DNA from: Paenibacillus sp. V4I3
GTDB taxonomy: Bacteria > Bacillota > Bacilli > Paenibacillales > NBRC-103111
DNA length: 64,000 nt
Assembly: GCF_030817215.1 (NCBI RefSeq)
Contig: NZ_JAUSZA010000001.1
Location: 6,484,501 to 6,548,500, forward strand
Direction: 5' to 3'
Shown in pieces: positions 36,185 through 44,729 of the stretch. A model generated the notes under the pieces. It saw only the letters and a list, made by a program, of their open reading frames with translations. It searched no databases and was not told where the DNA came from. Each line of letters starts with the position of its first letter. Within the stretch, counting starts at the first letter, position 1. A program made the translations under genes and the position numbers.

Positions 36185-37801
36185 TTACACCATTCTGCGA
36201 TACACAGTCGGGGTCATACCCGTCGCTTTTTTGAAAATTAAATTGAAATAATGGGGGTCCACATAGCCTATACGATTTGCGATTTCGTAAGTCTTCAAAT
36301 CCGTACATTTAAGCAATTCTTTCGCCTTTTCCACACGAATCCGAGTTAGATAACTTATGAAAGTTTCTCCGGTATGGTTTTTGAAAATAAGGCTAAAGTA
36401 ACTTGTGCTTAGAACCAGATACTTACACACCATATCCATGGAAATTTTCGCATCTGCATAATTTCCCTTTATATATTCTTCCGCCTTCAAAGCTTGCATC
36501 TTGCAAAAGTTGTTTCTTGTTTCGAGGATGGAACCTGTGGTATGCAAACAATAATTTTTCAGCCAATCTTCCACTTCATCAAGTGTTTTTAACCCGTAAA
36601 TTTCGGTCAATGGGTTTAAAGATGAGCTATGAAGGGTTTCACGAATCTCAAGCTCATCCAAAACATCCAAAATCGAGACGATGATTTGCTGTATGTGAAT
36701 ATAACAGCGATCCATTGGCAGATAGGATTCCTTCAGATTTTCAATGATTTTCTCAATGATCAATTCTATCTCTTGCTGAGTTCCTGACTTTAAGGTAGTA
36801 GCGAGCTTCCTTTCCCAATGTTTATCGTAAGGAATGCTCTCACCCAGTCCCCCTTCAATGTCGCCGAAATGTATGATCCGATTTTTCCCAAGAAAAAAGC
36901 GATAATCAAGAGCAGATGAAGCCCTTTTATGAGAATGATGAATTTTATTTAGAGAAGAGCAAATATCTCCTACACCAATGGACACTGTAAATTTCAAATA
37001 CTCTCTTACCGATCGATTGATCTCTTCGAAAATTTGTACTGCCTCTTCACGGAGCTTTTCCATATTCTCGCCAGAGAGGATTACAATAGTTTTTTCATTA
37101 TTGTTTTGGAACACGAGTCCGTTCTTTTTTCTTGTAATAATTTCTCCGCTAATATTACACACTGCAAAATATAGCAGTTCACTCTCGCTTTCGGGATAAA
37201 ATCTTTGCAGTTCTCCATGATCATCTACATCAATCACTGCGACTACATAATGGCTTCCCGGTAAATCAATATCCAAATAGGCAAGCTTATCCTCAAGCTT
37301 GCTTTCTCGTAGATCTCCTGTAACCAATTGATTCAAGAACCGCTCTCTTACGAGAGGCAAACTCTCTCTAAGCTGCTGCTTAAGCTTGCTTAAATCCTCT
37401 AGCTTACGATTCTCATCATCAAGATCTGACTTTACCTTGGAGAGGATTTGACATAATTCATCGGCCGTATTCGGTTTCAAAATATAATCATGTACCTTCA
37501 ACTTCACTGCTTGCTGTGCATATTCAAAGTCATCGTAACCCGTAAGTATAATGATTTTGGTCTGAGGATAATGTTCATAGAGATAGCGTGACACTTCTAA
37601 ACCGTCCATCAAAGGCATGTTAATATCCGTTAAAACCACATCGGGTTGAAGCTGTTCGAGGGATTGGAGCACATCACGACCATTTTCAAAATCGCCAACG
37701 ACCTCAAATCCCAGCTCATCCCAGTTTAGACTATCTCGTATTCCCTCTCTTACGTTGTCTTCGTCATCCGCAATGATAATCTTATACATTTCTCTCACCA
37801 C
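36185..37801 (-). CDS. Response regulator, YesN/AraC type
   Basis: This 538-residue protein has an N-terminal receiver (acidic pair in IIADDED, phospho-acceptor Asp in VVLTDINMPLMDG near residue 55, Lys in LKPNTADEL). A long central region is followed by a C-terminal double helix-turn-helix of AraC type (MVCKYLVLSTSYFSLIFKNH, then RIGYVDPHYFNLIFKKATG). It is the partner of the kinase immediately downstream and lies 26 nt after the second ribose-type binding protein. Likely targets are the nearby fructan or transporter genes (inference). Confidence 0.94.
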   Translation of the reverse strand: MVREMYKIIIADDEDNVREGIRDSLNWDELGFEVVGDFENGRDVLQSLEQLQPDVVLTDINMPLMDGLEVSRYLYEHYPQTKIIILTGYDDFEYAQQAVKLKVHDYILKPNTADELCQILSKVKSDLDDENRKLEDLSKLKQQLRESLPLVRERFLNQLVTGDLRESKLEDKLAYLDIDLPGSHYVVAVIDVDDHGELQRFYPESESELLYFAVCNISGEIITRKKNGLVFQNNNEKTIVILSGENMEKLREEAVQIFEEINRSVREYLKFTVSIGVGDICSSLNKIHHSHKRASSALDYRFFLGKNRIIHFGDIEGGLGESIPYDKHWERKLATTLKSGTQQEIELIIEKIIENLKESYLPMDRCYIHIQQIIVSILDVLDELEIRETLHSSSLNPLTEIYGLKTLDEVEDWLKNYCLHTTGSILETRNNFCKMQALKAEEYIKGNYADAKISMDMVCKYLVLSTSYFSLIFKNHTGETFISYLTRIRVEKAKELLKCTDLKTYEIANRIGYVDPHYFNLIFKKATGMTPTVYRRMV

Positions 37802-37827
37802 TATGCTTTCGAAATTTTATGAGAATA

Positions 37828-38829
37828 TTACCAGCCTTTGTATGTTTCTACATTATCTTGGGTAATCAGGTCCACAGGAATTTTAATTAACGATTCTATT
37901 TTTTCACCTTTAAGAACTTTAAAACCCTCATCCATTGCCAATTTAATCATTTCAAACGGGTACTGTGCTGAGGTCGCAACAAAACTTTTCTTTTCTTTCA
38001 GCGCTTTAACGGCATCTGGTGCTCCATCTACACCTACAATAAACATTTCTTTATCGCGACCTGCCTGTTCCGCAGCCATTTTAGCACCAACGCCAGAAGG
38101 GTCATTCGTTGCAAATACAGCGTCAATTTCCCCTTTATTATATGTTTGCAAAATGGTTTCCACCATGGAAGCCGATATTTCACGGTTGCCATACCCATTT
38201 TTTTTAGCAACTACTCTAATTCCTGGAGTAGCTCTAATTGCTTCTTCAAACCCAGCGATACGATCCGTTACAGCAGATACAGGAGGGCCATCAATGACAA
38301 CAACATTTCCTTTTCCATTTAAGCGCTTAACAATATATTCCCCAGCTAATTTTCCAGCAAGAAAGTTATCTGAGGTTACAACCGTGTTCACGCCTCCATC
38401 TGCACCTACGTCAACTGCAATGACGGGGATTCCCGCCGCTCTAGCTTGACTAACAGCACCCGCTATACCTTTGGAATCTACAGCATTTAGAAGAATCACA
38501 TTTACTTTTCTTGCAATAAAATCCTGGATTTGAGCTGTTTGCTTAGCCAAATCACCCTCTGCACTTACTGTGATTACATCAGCACCATGCAGCATAGCAC
38601 CTGCAGTAGCGCCTTTGGACATCGCAACAAAGAATGGATTACTTAAATTTTGCAAAGTAAATCCTACCACGACATCTTTCTCTTTATTTGCCGGTTCTGC
38701 TTTTTCTGTTACTGCAACCGTTGCTTCAGATGTTTTTGAAGACTCCGGTATTTTACTTGAAAAGCATGCTGTAAGCGCAACCAAAGAAAATGCAACAAAT
38801 ACATATGATAATACTTTTATGCTTTTCAT
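37828..38829 (-). CDS. Ribose-type sugar-binding lipoprotein (paralog 2)
   Basis: This 333-residue lipoprotein (lipobox ALTAC near residues 18-22) is closely similar along its length to the ABC-linked paralog 6 kb away (LQNLSNPFFVAMSKGA, VDSKGIAGAVSQARAAGIP, IDGPPVSAVTDRIAGFEEAI). No ABC genes follow it. Instead it heads a YesN/YesM pair and begins 31 nt after levB, so it may be the ligand-presenting part of a sensor complex or feed the other transporter. Both readings are inference. Confidence 0.93.
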   Translation of the reverse strand: MKSIKVLSYVFVAFSLVALTACFSSKIPESSKTSEATVAVTEKAEPANKEKDVVVGFTLQNLSNPFFVAMSKGATAGAMLHGADVITVSAEGDLAKQTAQIQDFIARKVNVILLNAVDSKGIAGAVSQARAAGIPVIAVDVGADGGVNTVVTSDNFLAGKLAGEYIVKRLNGKGNVVVIDGPPVSAVTDRIAGFEEAIRATPGIRVVAKKNGYGNREISASMVETILQTYNKGEIDAVFATNDPSGVGAKMAAEQAGRDKEMFIVGVDGAPDAVKALKEKKSFVATSAQYPFEMIKLAMDEGFKVLKGEKIESLIKIPVDLITQDNVETYKGW

Positions 38830-38860
38830 AATAAACTAGCCCCTAATAATTTTTTATTTA

Positions 38861-40432
38861 CTATTCGACATATAAATCTGATTTCCTTTGAGCACTATCT
38901 TTGTTGAAGCGCTTGATTACAACATTTTTAAAGATCGCGGTGCCGCCTTCCGAAAAAAGGGTAATTCCTTGATCGTTTAATTCTGGGAAAATTTCATTGG
39001 AAAAAACGATGGTTCCATCATCCATAAAGACTTCAATGCTTGTTTTATCGACGAGAATCTTTAAGTGAACGTGCTTCTTACTCACATCAAAGGGTGCCCT
39101 GCTTTCACCATATTTTCCACTCTTGTCAGGCTGACCTGTAAAAGCTCTGTTGACATAAGAGTACCCGCCTTCTGCAAAAACACCTACATCTACATGGCGG
39201 TTTTTGTCTGTTGATTCTCGAAGTCTTAATCCTACACTCTTGATCTCTGACCATGATATATCTGTCTCAAGCTGGTACGCATCTCCTGTTACATGAAGAG
39301 TTTCAGAGCCATTAACCTCTATTTGTTTCAACGAATCCGTTGTATTTGTCAATTGATTCAATGCTTCAATGGGTTGTGAAACCAAACGATACGTATCGCC
39401 ATCATGTTTTAAGTTAATTTGACGAACAATCGAATCCATTCCGTTAAAGCCCTCTTGCAGTGTTGGACTATTATGTGGATAATCCCAATTATTCATCCAT
39501 GCCAAAGCATAACGATGGTTGGGTTTATCTCTGTCTTTCCCTTCTTCAAACGTGACAGCACCATACCAATCAAAGCCGTAATCTAACCACTGAGGGTCAC
39601 TTTGATCAGGGAAAAATTCCTTTCCATTAAAATGTCCAGTCCAATAGGCGTAAGTGTTTGGTTTACCTGTCGATTTACCATTTGCACTGGCACCAAGAAC
39701 CCATTTCATTGTCCCGTCATTCGCTCTCATCAGATAAAGATCAGGGCACTCTACAATTCCGATATTTTCAGTTAAAAAGCCGCTAGTATAGTGCCAATCT
39801 TTTAAATTCTGCGACTCATAAAAACCAATCTTCGTCCCTTCCGCCATTGCCATCACCCACTTACTAGTCTGATGATCCCAGATGATTTTCGGGTCTCTAA
39901 AATCTTTTGTGCCCGGATTCGGGATAATGGGATCGTCACGATAAGAAGTAAACGTTTTTCCTTTGTCCGTACTGTACCACAGATATTGTTCCTGCTTCCC
40001 GCCTTTTGCAGATGGCTGTGTCACGATCGCGACAAGCGCCTCTTTTCCAAAGCCAGCCGTATTTTTCTCGTCCACAACGACTGATCCGCTCCATGTATCT
40101 CCATTTCTGGTTGTATATTTAGGAATGGCCACCCCTTCATCTTTCCAATGCACCAAATCCGTTGATGTCGCATGCCGCCATTCGGTTCCATTTCCGTTCG
40201 GATAATCATGATTATAGAGATAATAGTAATGATACTTTCCATCTAAATAAATCGGCCGCTGAGGGTCGTTTTTCCATTTGTCAGGCGTAGTGAAATGATA
40301 GCTAGCTCGATACGTTGGCAAAACTGAATCGATGGTTTCGTTCTTCAATCCTATCGTCACCAAAATAATGAAACAAATCATAACTACACCTATTCGTTTT
40401 GCTGCTTTCTTATGCTTTGTTGTATAGTTCAA
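38861..40432 (-). CDS. levB: Levan endo-hydrolase LevB (GH32)
   Basis: This 523-residue enzyme is strongly similar to B. subtilis LevB (YveB), the levanase that releases levanbiose. It has YHFTTPDKWKNDPQ with the nucleophile Asp56 (WKNDP instead of WMNDP), FRDPK, and the acid/base Glu in VECPDLYLM. An N-terminal hydrophobic helix (about 14-28) either anchors or exports it. It follows sacB, as in B. subtilis, after a strong terminator, and precedes the second binding protein by 31 nt. Confidence 0.95.
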   Translation of the reverse strand: MNYTTKHKKAAKRIGVVMICFIILVTIGLKNETIDSVLPTYRASYHFTTPDKWKNDPQRPIYLDGKYHYYYLYNHDYPNGNGTEWRHATSTDLVHWKDEGVAIPKYTTRNGDTWSGSVVVDEKNTAGFGKEALVAIVTQPSAKGGKQEQYLWYSTDKGKTFTSYRDDPIIPNPGTKDFRDPKIIWDHQTSKWVMAMAEGTKIGFYESQNLKDWHYTSGFLTENIGIVECPDLYLMRANDGTMKWVLGASANGKSTGKPNTYAYWTGHFNGKEFFPDQSDPQWLDYGFDWYGAVTFEEGKDRDKPNHRYALAWMNNWDYPHNSPTLQEGFNGMDSIVRQINLKHDGDTYRLVSQPIEALNQLTNTTDSLKQIEVNGSETLHVTGDAYQLETDISWSEIKSVGLRLRESTDKNRHVDVGVFAEGGYSYVNRAFTGQPDKSGKYGESRAPFDVSKKHVHLKILVDKTSIEVFMDDGTIVFSNEIFPELNDQGITLFSEGGTAIFKNVVIKRFNKDSAQRKSDLYVE

Positions 40433-40472
40433 GTTGGCACCTCCTCGCCCAGCTGCTGTTTATTCCTTTTGC

Positions 40473-40507
40473 AAAAAAAGAAAACGCCGATTTACATCGG
40501 CATTTTC
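40473..40507 (-). terminator. Terminator between sacB and levB
   Basis: On the minus strand a 12-bp stem GAAAATGCCGAT / ATCGGCGTTTTC (one wobble) surrounds GTAA, followed by seven T residues. It should limit read-through from sacB into levB. Confidence 0.88.
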
Positions 40508-40547
40508 TATTGCATTATTGAGGATGTTTTCATTATTTTTTGTTAAT

Positions 40548-42014
40548 CTACTTCGTGTCAGTCGTTAATTGCCCTTGTGCAAGGATACTATCACCCACAA
40601 CCGAAGTTTTTGAACCATTAATGTTCAACAAGAAACTCGGCGCAAAGGTAGATTTGTGGTCTGCATATAAACCTCTGTTTGTCATGTAACTTGTGATAAC
40701 CACATTTTTACCGTCAGCTTGCGGTACTGCAAAGTGAGAATAAGTCCAGGTAAGATCTTTAGGATCAAGATTCATGTTTAATACAAGTCCGCTGTCATTT
40801 AACGGTTTGTATGTTCCTGTTAAGGAATCGGACACATAGCCTAACATGTAGACATCATTCCCGCCGATTCCATCAATCGTCATTTTGGATCCCCTGGAAT
40901 CTGTGAATAAATACCATTTATCATTCATTTTAAATACGTTGGCACGTTCGATTTCATCTGTTACTGTGTTCGATGCAATTAACGGTTTCATGACTTTTTT
41001 CAACGTATAATCGTCGTTCAATTCAATAATACCTAATGCGCCATTCGCTAACTCAGCAGCACGTTTTTTAGGACCTTGAAGCAATTTATTTTTTTCATCC
41101 TGGAAGAATGGCGTGTTTCCGCCGTAGAAAGCTTTGTTGAAGAGCGATGCCTCTCCTTGATAACCAACTTCCGTTCCTGTGTTAGCTTCGAAAACAAGGT
41201 ATTTATGACCGTTGTCTTCCACATAGTGAGGGTCTCTTAATGTATGATTATCCGAATAGTTCTCCGCTTCGATTCCTTGCATAACATTTTGATAGATTTT
41301 GCCGTCTCCGCCATCAAATATCGATTTGAGATCCTGGGCGCCATCAATTTTAAGCGTACTTTTATCTGGTTGAGATACATTGACTTGAGCTGTTGTTAAG
41401 GTTTGTTTACCATAAAACCCGTGATTGGGGTCCCAACCCTGACGATCTGTATAGAATAAGCGAACTTTTCCATCCGATGTTAAGGTTGCGGATCCTGACC
41501 ATTCTTCTGCTTGATATTTGAGAAAAGGATCGTTAGGAACGAATTTATCGCTATCCTTAAATACTCTTCCAGCATTTTTCCAGCTATCAATAGAAGTATC
41601 GCCTACTTTTTGATAGAACATGTAGACAAATGTGTCCCATCCTCTTTTAGGATCTCCTGCTAAAGCAAAAACGATATTGTAGCCATTATAATTTGCTACT
41701 GTTCCATCAGCGTTTTGCAGTGGCCAGCTATCCCAAACATCGATATCGATCAAGTTGCCCTGCTCATCATAACCTTTTGCCGAAGGAATGTTTTTTATTG
41801 TTGATGCATCGAATTGAGGTGCTTGAAATTGTACACTCTTTTGTTGTTCAGGTATTTTCAGCATATCAGAGCGTGTAATGTGGGAAAAACCATAATTTTC
41901 TTTGTAATCCGCATTGTCTTTTTCTTTAGCAAATGCTTGAGTACCACCTCCTACCAACATTGCTGTTGTCAAGCTTACTGTTGTTGCCCGTTTAACAAAT
42001 TTTTTGATGTTCAT
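40548..42014 (-). CDS. sacB: Levansucrase SacB (GH68)
   Basis: This secreted enzyme transfers fructose from sucrose to build levan. The 488-residue protein has a signal peptide (residues 1 to about 29, ending QAFAK) and all GH68 marks: nucleophile Asp95 in DVWDSWPLQ, the WSGSA segment, the stabiliser Asp in LRDPHYVE and the acid/base Glu in TDEIERANVF. Length and sequence match Bacillus levansucrases. The leader is short (about 150 nt to the upstream terminator) and shows no obvious sacR-type antiterminator structure, so control may differ from B. subtilis. Confidence 0.97.
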   Translation of the reverse strand: MNIKKFVKRATTVSLTTAMLVGGGTQAFAKEKDNADYKENYGFSHITRSDMLKIPEQQKSVQFQAPQFDASTIKNIPSAKGYDEQGNLIDIDVWDSWPLQNADGTVANYNGYNIVFALAGDPKRGWDTFVYMFYQKVGDTSIDSWKNAGRVFKDSDKFVPNDPFLKYQAEEWSGSATLTSDGKVRLFYTDRQGWDPNHGFYGKQTLTTAQVNVSQPDKSTLKIDGAQDLKSIFDGGDGKIYQNVMQGIEAENYSDNHTLRDPHYVEDNGHKYLVFEANTGTEVGYQGEASLFNKAFYGGNTPFFQDEKNKLLQGPKKRAAELANGALGIIELNDDYTLKKVMKPLIASNTVTDEIERANVFKMNDKWYLFTDSRGSKMTIDGIGGNDVYMLGYVSDSLTGTYKPLNDSGLVLNMNLDPKDLTWTYSHFAVPQADGKNVVITSYMTNRGLYADHKSTFAPSFLLNINGSKTSVVGDSILAQGQLTTDTK

Positions 42015-42164
42015 AATCTTACAACTCCTGTTCTATTGTATGTTTTTTTCTCTCCACAATTTATAGTTTAAGGCAAAGGGAAAGTTATGAACATGTCGTA
42101 CATTGATAGATTTGCAGGCTTATATTGATTCAGACGGACGGGGACACTCGATCCAAAGCACAAA

Positions 42165-42211
42165 ATAACCCTTACCGCTTTGATACTAAGTATCAGAGGC
42201 GAAAGGGTTAT
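42165..42211 (-). terminator. Terminator after the solute-binding gene
   Basis: A long hairpin pairs ATAACCCTT with AAGGGTTAT and, inside, TGATACT with AGTATCA. On the minus strand TTTTGTG follows. It separates the sensor/SBP operon from sacB. Confidence 0.8.
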
Positions 42212-42227
42212 GAATCTAAAAAGCCAA

Positions 42228-43508
42228 TTATTTCTGCTCAGCCTTTTTCCAGGATTTTTGGAATTCCTGAAGCAATTGATCGCGGTTAAGCTGTTTGCCT
42301 ACATAAGCTTGCATAGCATAGCCGAACTCTTCTCTTGCCCTCGTAGGAAATTTAAACCAGTTCCAGGGCAATGTTTTCTTATCCTTTGAGTAACGAATAA
42401 TATCGTCCACGAGCGGTCCTGAACGGTCCGTCTCTATATTTTTAAACGCAGAAATAAAATGGAATTGTTCCTTCATAAACGTTTTGCCTTGTTCCGATGA
42501 AACCATCCAGTTTAAGAATTTCTTTGCTTCTTTCTTTTTCTCCGGCGAAGATTCTTTGTTTACAACCCAGTTATTGGATACGCCCACCGGCAAGGCATCG
42601 TTTCTGGCATCATCATTAATCGGAATGGGTAAGAAACCGATACTCATATTCGGCGTTATTTGATCAATCTTAGATTGAGCCCAATTCCCTTGTTTCAGGA
42701 TCGCAGCTTTGCCGGTTGCAAACAAAGCGACTTCGGCATTATAGTCGGTCGTCAGAAAATCTTTATTGCCGTATTGAACGGTCAAATCCAGCATTCGAGT
42801 CAGATCTTCGAACTTTTTGTTCCCTTCGATGGATTGCGTTCCGTCGTTCAAAGCTTGAATAAAAGCGTCTGGGTCATCCTGCTGGGCAAAAGCAATATTC
42901 AACATGAGAATGAAAAACCAACTATCTGAATATCCGACCGCAAAAGGGGTAATACCTGCGGAATGCAGCTTTTCCGCCGCTGCCTTTAATTCGGAGAGCG
43001 TTTTTGGCAGTGTGTAAATACCAGCCTTTGCGAATAAATCCTTATTATAGATAAAGCCGTAGCCTTCTAAATTTACAGGCATCCCGTAAATTTTCCCGTC
43101 CATCTTCATCGGCTCAAGGGCCTCATCAACCACATTTTTCACCCACGGCTGATCGGATAAATCCTCCAGATACCTTCTCCATGCCTTCGCTTCTTCGTAA
43201 CCGCCATTAGGGAAGATATCGGGACCTTTATTTGCTGCAAATCTTGCTTTCAATTCGGCAAGGTAGTTTGCCCCTCCGCCAAAGGTTAAAATATTCATCT
43301 TTACATTCGGATTTTCTTTCTCGTATTCCTTTACCATCTGCTCAAACTCCGTGGAAATTTCCACTTTGGGATTCAGTACCTCCAAAGTGATTTTCTGATC
43401 AGCACTCATTGTATCTATTTCTTTCACCGAACGATTGTCCGCCCAGCAAGAAGAAAGCGCTAGGGTTAGCAACCCAGCTAAAATGTATTGAAAAACCTTG
43501 ATTATCAT
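42228..43508 (-). CDS. Extracellular sugar-binding lipoprotein linked to a sensor kinase
   Basis: This family-1 solute-binding protein of about 426 residues has lipobox ALSSC (about residues 16-20 from the chosen start). The start at 43508 has GAGGGGG; the frame extends six codons further. Family-like segments are TFGGGANYLAELKARFAANK, DIFPNGGY, GYGFIYNKDLF and GKAAILKQGNWAQ. It is the third gene of a kinase-regulator-SBP operon without permeases, so it may act as a sugar sensor partner for the kinase or supply a transporter encoded elsewhere. Confidence 0.9.
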   Translation of the reverse strand: MIIKVFQYILAGLLTLALSSCWADNRSVKEIDTMSADQKITLEVLNPKVEISTEFEQMVKEYEKENPNVKMNILTFGGGANYLAELKARFAANKGPDIFPNGGYEEAKAWRRYLEDLSDQPWVKNVVDEALEPMKMDGKIYGMPVNLEGYGFIYNKDLFAKAGIYTLPKTLSELKAAAEKLHSAGITPFAVGYSDSWFFILMLNIAFAQQDDPDAFIQALNDGTQSIEGNKKFEDLTRMLDLTVQYGNKDFLTTDYNAEVALFATGKAAILKQGNWAQSKIDQITPNMSIGFLPIPINDDARNDALPVGVSNNWVVNKESSPEKKKEAKKFLNWMVSSEQGKTFMKEQFHFISAFKNIETDRSGPLVDDIIRYSKDKKTLPWNWFKFPTRAREEFGYAMQAYVGKQLNRDQLLQEFQKSWKKAEQK

Positions 43509-43522
43509 GATACCCCCTCGTT

Positions 43523-44725
43523 TCATTTACAACTTTTATGAAGCAATCCCAATTCCGTTATTTCCCGGTTTCCCTCCTTATTCCGATATTCAAGAGGCGT
43601 CATGCCAACAATTCGTTTAAACAATTTCGAAAAGTAAGTTTCATCCTGATACCCGAGCTTTAATGCAATCGAGTACATTTTCTCGTCCGTTTGGCTTAAC
43701 CACTGTTTAGCTTGTTTTATTCTTAATTGAATAACGTAGTTGGAGAGGGTCATCCCGTTTTCTTGCTTGAATCGTCGCGAGATATGTTCGCGGCTCAGGA
43801 AGAATCGGTTTGAAAGTTTGTCCAAACTTAACTCTTGCATATAATGTTCATTTACAAAAGCAACAATGTCATGCATGCGCCTGGCATCATCCAAATCCGT
43901 CAAACGGTGTATGGCTCTGAAATTTTGCTCAGCCATTGCCCTTTGCGCAGATTGAAAAGATTGCGGGATCTCTTCCATCGATGTCAGTGGGAGGCCGCTA
44001 ACCAGACGAACGGGAATATCAATATGCTGGGTAATCCATTCCTCTACCGGGAAGAATTGGCCGTGAACAGAAAGTATCACACAGACATTAGGGTCGTTCT
44101 GAAGAGCATAGGCATTCCCCCATTCCCGAGTAACCAGCTCATCCGTCAAATGCTGGAGGTAGGGATCCGAATGATGAGTTTGGTAAAAATATATCAATGT
44201 AAGATCGTATGCGTCCGCATGCGGAAGAGACAAGGCAATTTCGTCGGAATCAAAAAGTTCCCCGTTACATGCCGAGGTAACCCCCTTGTTTAAGCGAAGC
44301 TTCTTAGCCTCTTCATAGACGCCCGACTCTACATTGCTGCGTTCTTCCTCTTCTTTTTTCCAAGATTCTACCGCTCCCGCAAGTGTTTCATTTAGCATTT
44401 CATTTTCGATGGGCTTCAACAAATAATCGAAGCTGCCGTGCTTAATCGCTTTACGCATGAAGGAATAGTCGTCAAACCCTGTAATCAAAATCACTTTTCC
44501 CGGATAAGAATTGGCATCCAACCACTCGATCAACTCTATCCCGTTCTTTTTTGGCATTTTCACGTCTGTCATGATGATTTCCGGACTTTCCAGATCAATC
44601 AACGCTTTTGCCTCTTCACCATTTCTGGCTTCCAAAATGTCGGTAATCCCATGTTTCTGCCACTGTCCCATAAAACGAATAATTTTCCTTACATTGGACT
44701 CATCATCCACGATAAGAGCTTTCAT
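43523..44725 (-). CDS. Response regulator, YesN/AraC type
   Basis: This 400-residue regulator has a receiver at 1-120 (acidic DDES, phospho-acceptor Asp in IMTDVKMPKKNGIEL, Lys in LLKPIENE), a linker, and an AraC-type DNA-binding end (SLDKLSNRFFLSREHISRRF, then LKLGYQDETYFSKLFKRIVG). It starts right after the kinase gene (gap of 4 nt) and precedes the binding protein by 14 nt. It lies just upstream of sacB, which makes sacB a plausible target. Confidence 0.94.
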   Translation of the reverse strand: MKALIVDDESNVRKIIRFMGQWQKHGITDILEARNGEEAKALIDLESPEIIMTDVKMPKKNGIELIEWLDANSYPGKVILITGFDDYSFMRKAIKHGSFDYLLKPIENEMLNETLAGAVESWKKEEEERSNVESGVYEEAKKLRLNKGVTSACNGELFDSDEIALSLPHADAYDLTLIYFYQTHHSDPYLQHLTDELVTREWGNAYALQNDPNVCVILSVHGQFFPVEEWITQHIDIPVRLVSGLPLTSMEEIPQSFQSAQRAMAEQNFRAIHRLTDLDDARRMHDIVAFVNEHYMQELSLDKLSNRFFLSREHISRRFKQENGMTLSNYVIQLRIKQAKQWLSQTDEKMYSIALKLGYQDETYFSKLFKRIVGMTPLEYRNKEGNREITELGLLHKSCK

Positions 44726-44729
44726 TACG

